A program made the position numbers and the translations under genes. Below are positions 1 through 7,662 of a DNA stretch of 32,728 bases, in pieces. The notes beneath the pieces were generated by a model that saw nothing but the letters and a program-made list of their open reading frames with translations, was not told the origin of the DNA and made no database searches. Location of the stretch: assembly GCA_019247075.1 (NCBI GenBank), contig JAFAPR010000096.1, positions 1 through 32,728 of the forward strand, in the 5' to 3' direction. Numbering within the stretch: the first letter of the stretch is position 1; the number at the start of each line of letters is the position of its first letter. This DNA is from Solirubrobacterales bacterium. GTDB lineage: Bacteria; Actinomycetota; Thermoleophilia; Solirubrobacterales; Solirubrobacteraceae.

Positions 1-273
1 CAGAATCATCGTGTCGGCCCGCGCGGATTCGCGTTCGCGCCGCGCGGTGTTCCACACGCGTTCCTGGTCAGGTCGTCCGAGGCGCGCATTCTCTGCCTCG
101 AGACACCGGGCAGCGCGGAGGCGTTCTATCGCGGCGCGAGCGAGCCGGCACCGCCTCAAGGCGACCCCTCCGGACCAGTCGACTTCGCACGCGTACGCGA
201 GTCCGCGCAACGCACCGGAGGAATGCAGGTTGTCGGCCCCCCGCCGTTCGAATCGCAGCCACAGGCTGATTAG
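1..273 (+). CDS. Cupin-domain protein, 3' end only (5' cut by window edge)
   Basis: The frame starting at base 1 is open for 90 codons and ends in TAG. It is absent from the ORF track because no start codon lies in the window. The visible protein reads FAFAPRGVPHAFLVRSSEAR near its N-terminal side, which is the second conserved strand region of single-domain cupins (P-x-G-x-x-H-x-F). The tail contains LETPGSAEAFYRGASEPAP and ends PPFESQPQAD, typical of small quercetinase-like cupins of Actinomycetota. The metal-binding first motif would lie outside the window. Substrate unknown. The family call rests on the PHAF motif and tail, so it is good for the fold and weak for function. Confidence 0.7.
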   Translation, partial: QNHRVGPRGFAFAPRGVPHAFLVRSSEARILCLETPGSAEAFYRGASEPAPPQGDPSGPVDFARVRESAQRTGGMQVVGPPPFESQPQAD

Positions 274-315
274 CCGCGGTTGTTCCTCCGCCGGGTTCGA
301 GCCCCACGTGGCCCT

Positions 316-354
316 CTTGGATGTTTACCGCGCTATTCGCGGGAAACATCCAAG
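316..354. other. Strong 17-bp hairpin (perfect 11-bp outer arms)
   Basis: CTTGGATGTTT and AAACATCCAAG are perfect inverted repeats. Inside them, after one A/G mismatch, CCGCG pairs with CGCGG around a CTATT loop. The whole forms a 17-pair stem with a single mismatch and a 5-nt loop. It lies 43 bp after the cupin stop and just before a LysR remnant. There is no T-run, so a classical intrinsic terminator is not shown. It could be a Rho-independent-like terminator, an operator, or the scar of a small palindromic element. Confidence 0.6.
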
Positions 355-389
355 CGTCGTCCCGCGCCTCCCGGGTCAACGACTGCTAG

Positions 390-617
390 ATGCCTCAGGC
401 GATGGTCGCCGCTGGCGCCGGGATCTCGCTGCTGCCGCAGCTGATGCTCCACCCGCTACGCGCCGGCGTCGTCGCCAAGCCGGTGACCGAGCACACCCCG
501 CTCAGGCGCATCTCGGCCGCCCGCCGTGCGGCCCGCTACCGGCCGGCGGCCGCGGACAAGTTCCTCGCGCTCGTAGCGCACGCGGCGCGCGAGCACGCCG
601 CCACGTCGCGAGGCTGA
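390..617 (+). pseudogene. LysR-type regulator remnant, C-terminal fragment
   Basis: The 75-residue frame reads MPQAMVAAGAGISLLPQLMLHPLRAGVVAKPV. This is the VAAGxGIxLLP segment and following strand of the effector-binding domain of LysR-family regulators, and the tail ending in FLALVAHAAREHA also fits that family. The usual protein has about 300 residues, so the winged-helix half and most of the effector domain are missing. A TAG codon lies directly before the ATG and the upstream DNA (hairpin, cupin) is unrelated. It cannot bind DNA as it stands. I read it as a decayed gene end; expression as a small protein is possible but unsupported. Confidence 0.65.
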
Positions 618-664
618 CAATCCCCATCGGCCAGTATCGGCGAGGTGCGTATCGTCCCTGAGTG

Positions 665-1107
665 ATGGGGGAGGCGGTCATACGTCGACAGGGCGAAGGC
701 GAGCGACATGCCGCCGGTAGCTCGGCGATCATCCTCAAGGCCACGGGTGACGATACCGCCGGGTCGCTCTTCCTCGCCGAGACGACCATTGAGCCCGGAT
801 TCCCCGGGCCGCCGCCTCACCGCCACGAGCACCTGTACGACATGTTCTACGTGCTCGACGGTGTGCTTACGATTCGTCTGGGCGATGAGAGACATGAGAT
901 CGCCCCGGGCACGTTTGTTGCGTACCGCCCGGCGTGGCGCACACCTTCAGCAACGCGAGCGAAGCTCCGGTTCGGTTCCTGAACTTCAATACTCCGGCGG
1001 GCTGGGAGAACTACATGAGGGATCTTGGCGAAGCGGCCAAGGCTGGGCCACTCACGCCGGACGTGATCGGTCGGATCGCGTCCCGCTACGACTTCCAGTC
1101 CGTCTGA
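665..1107 (+). pseudogene. Cupin-domain protein interrupted by a one-base frameshift
   Basis: The first frame encodes a small cupin with PGPPPHRHEHLYDMFYVLDG, where H-x-H-x(n)-Y/E supplies metal ligands, followed by GVLTIRLGDERHEIAPGTFVA. The frame then degenerates near base 929 into YRPAWRTP and stops at 982. In the neighbouring frame the protein continues as PPGVAHTFSNASEAPVRFLNFNTPAGWENYMRDL and ends at a TGA at 1105-1107, exactly as an intact 145-residue cupin would. One lost base therefore separates the halves. The start is GTG 662 or ATG 665; no strong ribosome site is visible. It is either a recent pseudogene or an assembly error. Substrate unknown. Confidence 0.75.
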
Positions 1108-1404
1108 GAAGAGTTTCGGACTGCTCGCCCCTGTCGATCAAACCAGCGCTTTGGCCGGGGGCGGTCTTACGGTGCGGTTCGCGCTGGCTTGGCCAGTGTT
1201 ACTGGCCGACGAGCTGCGTGGTGAGCTCGCGGCCAAAGCCGCTTGAGACGACGGTGATCCCCCCGGCGCTCGGCCCGGCGCTGGAGCGCGGGGTGGACCT
1301 CGACTGGGAGATTGCGAGGCGACCCGGGGGCGCGGGGGCACCGATGCGCACCCTGCAGGGGTGGATGGACCAACGCGCCGCGGCAACGGTCGCCCGCCCC
1401 TCGT
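1108..1404. other. About 300 bp without a convincing gene
   Basis: All six frames give only arginine- and proline-rich shadow translations. A short plus-strand stretch reading TVRFALAWPVLLADELRGELAAKAA before a stop at about 1245 has protein-like composition and might be a gene remnant, but I recognise no family. No clear promoter, RNA or repeat was seen. Confidence 0.4.
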
Positions 1405-1875
1405 CTATCCGAGTTTGCGGTAGATCTGAGCCTTGTAGCCGGGGAACGCAACCGCGAGATTCCGACCGGCCTGCTTGTGCCGCGCGTCAGTGGCAGGCGG
1501 GGCGTTGAGCCATGACTGGAGCACGGCGCGTCCCTGGGTCGTGTACTGGATACCGAGCAGGCTGAGGTGCTCTGGTCCGGCGATCATCGGATATCCAGCT
1601 GCGGGGCTTGTCGGCAGTTCCAATTCATTCATGAGCGTCTGACTCGTCATGTTCGGCATCTGGAAGAGGTCCGCGGTGGGGCTCGTGGTTCCGCAGCCAC
1701 CCGCGGCCAACGCGGCGACCGTGACAACTGCCACGGCCGACGCGCGCCGGGTCACGCGGCCCAACCCCCGTCTTGCTAGAGCGCCCGCACCCGCGCTTCG
1801 CGGCCAAGCGCGGTAACGCGATTTAGGCGCGCGACCGCCAAGCCTCGCACCGCCGCCAACATCTACTCGAACCAT
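1405..1875 (-). CDS. Putative small lipoprotein, unknown function
   Basis: The preferred start is the ATG at 1875, which follows a strong GAGGAGGA ribosome site at a good distance; the longer ORF start at 1956 lacks one. The 156-residue product has a hydrophobic stretch SAVAVVTVAALAAGGCGTTSP ending in a lipobox-like AGGC, so the mature protein should be a lipid-anchored surface protein of about 85 residues. The basic region before the signal is unusually long (about 40 residues), so a GTG at 1755 just before TRRASAVAV is a credible alternative. The mature part contains LSLLGIQYTTQGRAVLQSWL and no domain I know. It may share an upstream strand with the next minus gene, but a gap separates them. 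Confidence 0.6.
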   Translation of the reverse strand: MVRVDVGGGARLGGRAPKSRYRAWPRSAGAGALARRGLGRVTRRASAVAVVTVAALAAGGCGTTSPTADLFQMPNMTSQTLMNELELPTSPAAGYPMIAGPEHLSLLGIQYTTQGRAVLQSWLNAPPATDARHKQAGRNLAVAFPGYKAQIYRKLG

Positions 1876-2028
1876 CCGGATCGTCCTCCTCGGATTGCCT
1901 AAAACAGTAGACGGTCCCGGGGAAAGGCGCACAGTCCTCGAGAGCGCGATTATCAAGCGTCTTTGGCGCCGACGCCACGCCGCGACACCGCCAGATCAAA
2001 GCTCGGCTTCGCACTGACCGCCAGCGTC

Positions 2029-2592
2029 TCAAGGAGCTGGTCTCACCACGATGTTCATCCCGCTCAGCGCTTTCAACACCTTCCGGGTCTGGCGATATGG
2101 ACGGGTGTAATTGATGAGGGTGTCGAGCGGATACCAAGCCCCGATCCAGGCAATCACGACCGCAAGGCCGTCACCGAAGAACGTCTTTATCAGTTGTGGG
2201 TCGGAGCTGTTCGTGATGATCGTCGACACGGTGAGCCCGGCGACGAAGAGGAACATGCCGATTACGAGCGCCCGGTACGCGTCGTGGCGAAACGCCCGCA
2301 ACTCATTGGTGGTTTGGCGCAGCCGCAACTCGCAGTAGGAGATGATCATCCATCTCACCCATTCCTCCACCCCAGGTCGCAGCTCGGACGCGGGCAACTC
2401 AATCGCGGCGCTGGTCACTTCGCTGAGCCGCCTGGCGCCCAGCTCGTTCACGAGCTCGTCGAGTCCGGATTGCAGTCGCAGCGGCGAGCTTTGCATCGCA
2501 GCGACTGGCAACGGCTGGAACAACTCCTGAACGGTGCGGAGCCGGATAGCGATCTCGGTCCCACGGGGCGTTGACCCGTTCCTGGAGATCAT
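2029..2592 (-). CDS. Membrane protein of unknown function (two transmembrane helices)
   Basis: A 187-residue protein begins with a helical region (VQELFQPLPVAAMQ, LDELVNELGARRLSEVTSAAIEL) carrying many charged residues. Two hydrophobic segments follow, ALVIGMFLFVAGLTVSTII near residue 110 and FGDGLAVVIAWIGAWYPL near residue 143, and a short basic tail. Likely topology: large N-terminal cytoplasmic domain and hairpin anchor. The WYPLDTLINY segment after the second helix is a compact conserved-looking loop. It lies 77 bp downstream of the broken mntP-like gene on the same strand, so co-transcription is possible. No family is recognised. Confidence 0.65.
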   Translation of the reverse strand: MISRNGSTPRGTEIAIRLRTVQELFQPLPVAAMQSSPLRLQSGLDELVNELGARRLSEVTSAAIELPASELRPGVEEWVRWMIISYCELRLRQTTNELRAFRHDAYRALVIGMFLFVAGLTVSTIITNSSDPQLIKTFFGDGLAVVIAWIGAWYPLDTLINYTRPYRQTRKVLKALSGMNIVVRPAP

Positions 2593-2669
2593 GAGCGCAG
2601 CTTAATGTCGTCGGTTACCAGCACGGCCGCGTTGAGCGCCGCGCTCCAACCACCTTCTCCTGCGGAGGT

Positions 2670-3257
2670 TCACGAGAGGAGCCTCTCAAGCAGCAACGCG
2701 AACCCGAGCGCAGTAAGCGCGAGTCCGGCCAGAAGCTCGGCACCCTCTCTGAGACGCGCGCTGATCCGGTCACCAAGGCGGAGCCCGAACTGCGTGACGA
2801 CGAACGTTTGCGCGGCGATCAGTCCGATCACCAAGCCCACCGGGAGGCGCAGAAGGCCGAGGGTAAAGCCGATCGCAAGCTCGTCGATGCTGATGCTCAG
2901 ACCCAGCAACAGGGCTCCGAATCCATGAGGCCGAGTCAGTTCCACCAGCCGTTGCTCGTCTTGTTCAGTGCGCGCGAAGAGGGTCTAGAGGCCGAACGCG
3001 AGCAGGACACCGATCGCGACATAGTCGGCGCCCTTGCCAATCGCGCGGCCCAGCGCCACCCCCAGTGCCAACCCAATGAGTGGCATACCGGCCTCGAAGA
3101 CGGTGAACAGCACCGAGACCCGGAGCCTGCTGGCCGGGGAGACCCCGATCATTCCGAGCGCTGCAGAGACAGCGAGCGTGTCGAGGCCGAGGGGGAGTAC
3201 GAGCGCGAGAAGCTTGGGGAGCAGGACCCAAGCGTAAGCGCGATCCTGACCAACCAA
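2670..3257 (-). pseudogene. mntP: MntP-type manganese efflux pump split by an in-frame TAG
   Basis: Two ORFs in the same frame together make about 195 codons, the usual length of MntP (DUF204). The first half has LPLGLDTLAVSAALGM, the helix-1 motif with the conserved aspartate, and FTVFEAGMPLIGLALG. The second half repeats the pattern with GLSISIDELAIGFTLGLLRLPVG, the second conserved aspartate. They are separated only by TAG at 2985-2987 (GVLLAFGL*TLFART), with no frame change. The family has an inverted-repeat fold of two three-helix halves that exports Mn2+ across the membrane. The start is uncertain (TTG 3257). A GTG at 2945 could restart the second half. It may be a nonsense mutant, a sequencing error or a genuine split transporter. 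Confidence 0.75.
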
Positions 3258-3296
3258 AAGGAACCGCGCCGCGATGCGCCAGGTACGTTAGAGCGG

Positions 3297-4295
3297 ATGG
3301 CCGCCGCCCCCGAGCCCGATGTCCGCGCTCAGATCGCAACTCGCTACCGGCGCTTCGCGCATTTCGGTGCGGCGCGTCGCTCGCCGGTGTACGAGCGCAT
3401 CACCAATGCCATCGCCCGGGACGCGCAGATTCTCGACTGGCTGGCCGAGATGCCGGAAAGCAAGCAGCAGCCGAATTTGTTGCTTGGCGCGGTCCGTTTC
3501 TTGTACGGCACACCCGAGGATCCCCACGCCTTCCTATCGCTCGTGCACGAGCGCTGGGACGAAGTCGCGGCGCTGATGCGCGTCCGCTCCACTCAGACCA
3601 ACGAGCCGGCGCGATGCGCAACGCTGCTGCCGGTCCTGGCGCGGCTGCCGCAGCCGATGGCCCTGCTGGAGGTCGGCGCCTCCGCCGGGCTCTGCCTGCT
3701 CCCCGACCGTTACGCCTACGAGTACGACCGCGCAGTGATCGAGCCCAGCATGCCGTCGCGCGCGGTGGCACCACGCTTCAGCTGCCGGGCGTCCGCGCGT
3801 ACGCCGCTTCCGCGGCGTAACGTTGAGGTTGCCTGGCGCGCGGGCCTCGACCGGCGGCCGCTCAATCTCTCAAGCGACGACGACGTGCGCTGGCTGGAGG
3901 CGCTGGTCTGGCCCGGAGAGGAGTACCGCATCCCGCGTCTCCGCGCGGCGATCGAGGTGGCCCGCGCGCACCCGCCACGCCTTGTCGTTGGCGACCTGCG
4001 CACTGACGTCAAACGGTTGGCCGCAGAGGCGCCTGCCGACGTCACGCTGGTCGTCTACCACACGGCCGTGCTCGCCTACGTGGGCGAAGCTGAGCAACGC
4101 GCCGCATTCGCGCGCTCAGTGGCCGAGATCGGTGGGGTGTGGGTCGCCAACGAGGGGATTGAAAGCATCCCCGGCGCTCCCAGGCAGCCCTTCGGGAAAC
4201 CCGCGCGCGAGGATGCCTTCTTGCTGTGGGTCGACGGCGAGCCGGTCGCGTGGACGGACTCCCACGGCACATGGATCGACTGGCAAGCGCGCTGA
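3297..4295 (+). CDS. DUF2332 family protein
   Basis: The long ORF starts at 2808, but its first 163 codons overlap the mntP-like gene and look like shadow sequence. The ATG at 3297 gives a 332-residue protein of normal family length. Recognisable DUF2332 features are the N-terminal QIATRYRRFAHFGAARRSPVYERI, the central LLEVGASAGLCLLPDRYAYEY and the C-terminal TLVVYHTAVLAYV and VWVANEG stretches. The central motif resembles the glycine-rich loop of methyltransferase-like folds, but no activity is established for the family and I infer none. It is divergent from mntP (39 bp between starts) and convergent with the DUF1697 gene, with stops only 10 bp apart. Confidence 0.85.
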   Translation: MAAAPEPDVRAQIATRYRRFAHFGAARRSPVYERITNAIARDAQILDWLAEMPESKQQPNLLLGAVRFLYGTPEDPHAFLSLVHERWDEVAALMRVRSTQTNEPARCATLLPVLARLPQPMALLEVGASAGLCLLPDRYAYEYDRAVIEPSMPSRAVAPRFSCRASARTPLPRRNVEVAWRAGLDRRPLNLSSDDDVRWLEALVWPGEEYRIPRLRAAIEVARAHPPRLVVGDLRTDVKRLAAEAPADVTLVVYHTAVLAYVGEAEQRAAFARSVAEIGGVWVANEGIESIPGAPRQPFGKPAREDAFLLWVDGEPVAWTDSHGTWIDWQAR

Positions 4296-4305
4296 GATCG
4301 GACAT

Positions 4306-4839
4306 CTAGGCGTCCGCCATCTGAAGCAGGGCCTCGACCGTGGTCCAGTTGCGCGAGGTTGCGCTGACCCCCAGTCCCTGCCCGCCCAACTGCGCCCACA
4401 GCCGCGAGCGGGCAACGCCCTCCGGGTGCCAGGCGTATAGCTCCCGACCGATCGCCACGAGGCGCTCGTCGGCCGTGGCCAGCGCGGCAAGCCTTTGGAT
4501 CGCCTGCCGGTCGAGCTCATCCGATAGGAACGTCACCTGGTAGCGCTTCGGGTTGACGGCGATCCTCGCGAGCGGGTTGCGCGCGACGACTTCGGCCAGC
4601 TCGTCACGGGTTCTGACGACGACGTCGATATCGAGGCCGAAGCCCTCGGCGATCGCGCGCTTGCATTCGCCGGCCAGGCGCGCCGGGGGCAGGTCGGCCG
4701 ATAGCACCGCATTGCCGCTCTGGAGATAGGTGCGGACATCCTCGAAGCCCTCTTTCCCGAGCAGGTCTCGCAGCGCCGGCATCGCGATCCGGTTGCGTGG
4801 CCCGAGATTGATGCCCCGCAGAAGGACGATTTGGCGCAC
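4306..4839 (-). CDS. DUF1697 domain protein
   Basis: Starting at GTG 4839 the 177-residue protein opens with RQIVLLRGINLGPRNRIAM, the hallmark N-terminus of DUF1697 (vaLLRGINvG...). It continues with LRDLLGKEGFEDVRTYLQSGNAVL, the equally conserved RTYLQSGN segment. A C-terminal RNWTTVEALLQMA closes the domain as in other members. The 90 ORF codons upstream overlap the divergent START-like gene and are a shadow. The family is widespread and cytoplasmic; its biochemical role is unknown. No Shine-Dalgarno sequence is seen before the GTG, so translation may be leaderless. It converges on the DUF2332 gene. Confidence 0.88.
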   Translation of the reverse strand: MRQIVLLRGINLGPRNRIAMPALRDLLGKEGFEDVRTYLQSGNAVLSADLPPARLAGECKRAIAEGFGLDIDVVVRTRDELAEVVARNPLARIAVNPKRYQVTFLSDELDRQAIQRLAALATADERLVAIGRELYAWHPEGVARSRLWAQLGGQGLGVSATSRNWTTVEALLQMADA

Positions 4840-4902
4840 GACGGGAAGGTAACGTGCGGGCCAGCAGTCAATCGCTTTTAGTGCGACGAGTGGGAGTTTC
4901 AG

Positions 4903-5310
4903 ATGATCACCAGCAGCGTTGAGATCGACCGGCCGCAGAGCGAAGTGTTCGCCTACCTCGACCAGCTCGACAAACACGCCGAGTGGCAGGGGGCCCTCAC
5001 CTCCGTGCGGGTCGAAGGCGAAGGACCCGTCGGGGTCGGCACGAAAGCCATCGAGACCCGCAAGGTGCCCGGCGGGGAACGCGAGACGACGTACGAGATA
5101 ACGGCGCACAACCCGCCCACAACTAGCTCGTGGAGAGGACTGGACGGGCCGGTCCGACCCAGCGGTACCGTCACGGTCGAGCCGCTCGATGACTCGCGCT
5201 CACGTGTAACCGTGGCCTTCGACCTGGAGGGCCACGGGCTCGGCAAGCTGCTGCTTCCGTTCGTCAGGCGCAGGCCCGCAAGCAGGTCCCCGCCGATCAG
5301 GCGAAGCTGA
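4903..5310 (+). CDS. SRPBCC (START-like/polyketide cyclase) protein, C-terminus probably frameshifted
   Basis: The protein starts MITSSVEIDRPQSEVFAYLDQLDKHAEWQGALTSV, the first strand and helices of the SRPBCC hydrophobic-pocket fold. GVGTKAIETRKVPGG and a long strand SRVTVAFDLEGHGLGKLLLPFV follow. After this the frame reads RRRPASRSPPIRRS. Moving one base near 5269 gives RRQARKQVPADQAKLKEILESQS with a stop at 5334-5336, which is the usual amphipathic last helix of the family. A one-base indel is therefore likely. Function is probably binding a small hydrophobic ligand; the ligand is unknown. A GGGAG ribosome site lies before the ATG. It is divergent from the DUF1697 gene. Confidence 0.75.
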   Translation: MITSSVEIDRPQSEVFAYLDQLDKHAEWQGALTSVRVEGEGPVGVGTKAIETRKVPGGERETTYEITAHNPPTTSSWRGLDGPVRPSGTVTVEPLDDSRSRVTVAFDLEGHGLGKLLLPFVRRRPASRSPPIRRS

Positions 5311-5376
5311 AGGAGATTCTGGAAAGTCAGAGCTGACGTCGGGGCAGGCCGTACGCCGCCCTCGTCGCGGGTATCG

Positions 5377-6834
5377 CTAGCCGTCGTCGACGAGCCCGAC
5401 CAGGGGTCCGAGCAGCCGACGCGACCGTCGCGAGACGCCGGGGAGCTCGACCAGGCGGTGGGTGGGCGGGGCCCCTCCCCTCAGTCGCTCAAGCTGCTCG
5501 CGGGCGATTGGTCTGAAGCGCGTGTCTACGGCGTCATGCGGATTGTCGTTGGCAAGGGTCGCCGGATCGATCCCGAGGTGCTCCGACCATAGCCGGACCC
5601 GAGTCGCCCGAGCGATCCGGCGGTCGGTGCTGACGACATTCATCTCGGTGTCGTTGAGCAGCGAGTGCGAGTTGAGATTTGCCGAGCCGACCGTGAGCCA
5701 GCGATCGTCGACGATGCCGACCTTGGCGTGGACGTAGAGGCGGTCATCCCGCTCCCCGCTCAACGAGCGGACGGTCACTGCCAGCAGGCGCCCGGCGCCG
5801 TTGTCGGCGGCCGCCAGGATCCCGAGCTGACCGCTGGTGTCATCCTGGCCGTTGTTGGCTCGCGCCGGCAGCAAGACAAGGAGCCGGAAAGTGGGCGTCG
5901 GTGGGTCACGCAGCTTGTCCGCCAGGAGGTCCACGATCTCGGGCGACCACAGGAACTGGTTTTCGAGGTAGATGAAGCTCTGGGCCTGCCGGATGGCGCG
6001 GACGTAGCTCTCAAGCACCCGGAACTCCCCGCGCGGGACGGCGTCGTACATCCCCTCCGCGATCGTGCGTACCACTTGGACCTCGTGGTCGCCGGCCCCC
6101 GGCGGCGGCTGTGCCGGCTGGATCCGCTCGCCGGAAAGCTCCCTCCACCGCAACGCGAAATGCTCGTCCACGTCGGCGATTGCGGGGCCGCGCAGCCGCG
6201 TGCCCACATCATGCCAGCCGAGCCGCCGGCGAGCAGGGTGGTCGCTTGAGTCGTACCGGTCGCCGGCGAAGTCGGTCATGTCGATTCCTCCGACGAACGC
6301 GACCTCGCCATCGACAATCACTGCCTTCTCGTGGTGGCAGTGGAAGGGGTGCTCGCGCGGGTCGGGCTGGCAGTGGATTTGTGTCCGGCGCGTTAGTGCG
6401 GTGACCGCCTCGCGCACCTCGGCCCGCGTGGGGTGGAACGCTGGGAACGGCGCTCCCGCCCACACGAGCACCTTGACGTCGACTCGCTCGGCCGCCTCGG
6501 CAAGGACCTCGCCGAGAACAGCCCGGCGCTCGTCGCGCACGAGCTCGAAGTGAGGCGCGACGTGCCAGCCCATCAGGTGGACAAATTCTCGCGCGCGCCC
6601 GATCGCCTCGACGATCGCGGGGAAGGCCTCGGCTCCGTCAACGAGCACGTCCAGCTTGCAGCCAGGGCGCGGGGGCGGGTCGCCAGCGGCCCACAGCGCA
6701 TTGCCCGCGGGTTCCAGCGCGCGCTCCCACCCGAGACGACGAAGGCGGCGGCGGTGCTTGAGGCGGACCGCAGCCTCGATCCCGTTGCCAACCGCCGAAT
6801 CTAGTTGGGTGGCGAAGGAGGCGTGATCCCTCAT
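5377..6834 (-). CDS. Phospholipase D-like / cardiolipin synthase-like protein
   Basis: The 485-residue protein has two HKD phosphodiesterase motifs. The first is HHEKAVIVDGEVAFVGGIDM (His168, Lys170, Asp175) and the second is YVHAKVGIVDDRWLTVGSANLN (His369, Lys371, Asp376). The second is followed by the S-A-N-x-N signature. The layout matches two-domain PLD enzymes that hydrolyse or transfer phosphodiesters of phospholipids. No N-terminal transmembrane helices are seen, unlike classical bacterial cardiolipin synthases, so a soluble or peripheral PLD-type enzyme is more likely. FIYLENQFLWSPEIVD between the motifs is characteristic of PLD proteins. It lies 49 bp downstream of the peroxiredoxin gene on the same strand and may be co-transcribed with it. 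Confidence 0.88.
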   Translation of the reverse strand: MRDHASFATQLDSAVGNGIEAAVRLKHRRRLRRLGWERALEPAGNALWAAGDPPPRPGCKLDVLVDGAEAFPAIVEAIGRAREFVHLMGWHVAPHFELVRDERRAVLGEVLAEAAERVDVKVLVWAGAPFPAFHPTRAEVREAVTALTRRTQIHCQPDPREHPFHCHHEKAVIVDGEVAFVGGIDMTDFAGDRYDSSDHPARRRLGWHDVGTRLRGPAIADVDEHFALRWRELSGERIQPAQPPPGAGDHEVQVVRTIAEGMYDAVPRGEFRVLESYVRAIRQAQSFIYLENQFLWSPEIVDLLADKLRDPPTPTFRLLVLLPARANNGQDDTSGQLGILAAADNGAGRLLAVTVRSLSGERDDRLYVHAKVGIVDDRWLTVGSANLNSHSLLNDTEMNVVSTDRRIARATRVRLWSEHLGIDPATLANDNPHDAVDTRFRPIAREQLERLRGGAPPTHRLVELPGVSRRSRRLLGPLVGLVDDG

Positions 6835-6883
6835 GCTGGGGTCGTCGCCGGAGGGCGCCGCCTCCCCAGGCGAGGTCCAGTCC

Positions 6884-7561
6884 CTAGGTGGGGCTGGGCT
6901 CGCGCTCCTTGGGCTGCGGCACGATGCGGATATACGGCTTCGGCGACTGCCACTCGCCGAACAGCTCCTTGGCCTCGTCGTTCGACACAGAGCCGGCGAT
7001 GATCACGTCCTCGCCCTGCTCCCAGTTGACCGGCGTCGCGACCTTGTGCTTGGCGGTCAGCTGGAGGGAGTCGATCACGCGCAGCACCTCGTCGAAGTTG
7101 CGGCCGGTGGTCATCGGATAGACGAGGATCAGCTTGATCTTCTTGTCGGGTCCGATCACGAACACGTTTCGCACCGTCTGGTTGTCGGCCGGCGTGCGCG
7201 ACTTGGCATCACCGGAGGTCGCGGCCGGCAGCATGCCGTAGAGCTTTGAGACGTGGTAGTCACCGTCGCCGATGATGGGGTAGTTGGGCGCGTGCCCCTG
7301 CGTCTCCTCGATGTCCCTCGCCCACCCCTCGTGGTCTCCGGTGGAATCGACCGAGAGGCCGATGATCTTCACGCCGCGGCGTTCGAAATCCGGCTTGATC
7401 TTGGCCATGTAGCCGAGCTCCGTCGTGCACACGGGCGTGAAGTCCTTCGGGTGCGAGAACAGCACCGTCCATGAATCGCCCATCCAGTCGTGGAAGCGAA
7501 TCCTTCCTTCCGTTGTCTCCGCCTCGAAGTCCGGGGCGGTGTCACCAATTGCAAGCGCCAT
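6884..7561 (-). CDS. 1-Cys peroxiredoxin (Prx6 type)
   Basis: The 225-residue protein carries HPKDFTPVCTTELG with the peroxidatic cysteine at residue 45. It has the long C-terminal domain (TGRNFDEVLRVIDSLQLTAKHKVATPVNWEQGEDV) that marks the Prx6 subfamily. It reduces hydrogen peroxide and organic peroxides in the cytoplasm. No typical resolving cysteine of 2-Cys enzymes is seen, so an external thiol probably regenerates it. A strong GGAGG site lies 6 nt before the ATG. Neighbours on the same strand are ClpP upstream (101 bp gap) and the PLD-like enzyme downstream, consistent with a stress-response setting. The family call is firm. Confidence 0.93.
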   Translation of the reverse strand: MALAIGDTAPDFEAETTEGRIRFHDWMGDSWTVLFSHPKDFTPVCTTELGYMAKIKPDFERRGVKIIGLSVDSTGDHEGWARDIEETQGHAPNYPIIGDGDYHVSKLYGMLPAATSGDAKSRTPADNQTVRNVFVIGPDKKIKLILVYPMTTGRNFDEVLRVIDSLQLTAKHKVATPVNWEQGEDVIIAGSVSNDEAKELFGEWQSPKPYIRIVPQPKEREPSPT

Positions 7562-7662
7562 GTTGGTCCTCCGTATCGGGTCCGAAGGACGATCGTAGCG
7601 TTCCGCCGTCGTGGCCGAGGTTTGTCGCGGCGCCAGGCCAGTGGGCTGTGCCGTCTGCTGAG

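Noticed and set aside
281-306. GGGTTCGAGCCCC resembling a tRNA T-arm
   Set aside because: Only three of the five T-stem pairs form, and no matching acceptor, D or anticodon arms are found upstream on either strand.
11-661. 216-residue ORF on the plus strand
   Set aside because: Arg/Ser/Ala-rich shadow translation that overlaps the real cupin 3' end (frame 1) and the LysR remnant.
708-1508. 266-residue plus-strand ORF
   Set aside because: Low-complexity basic translation over the cupin gene and lipoprotein gene end; no recognisable domain.
2808-3296. First 163 codons of the ORF ending at 4295
   Set aside because: Antisense to the mntP-like gene, charged and repetitive; DUF2332 similarity begins at the ATG at 3297.
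5665-6249. 194-residue plus-strand ORF
   Set aside because: Antisense to the PLD-like gene; no domain.
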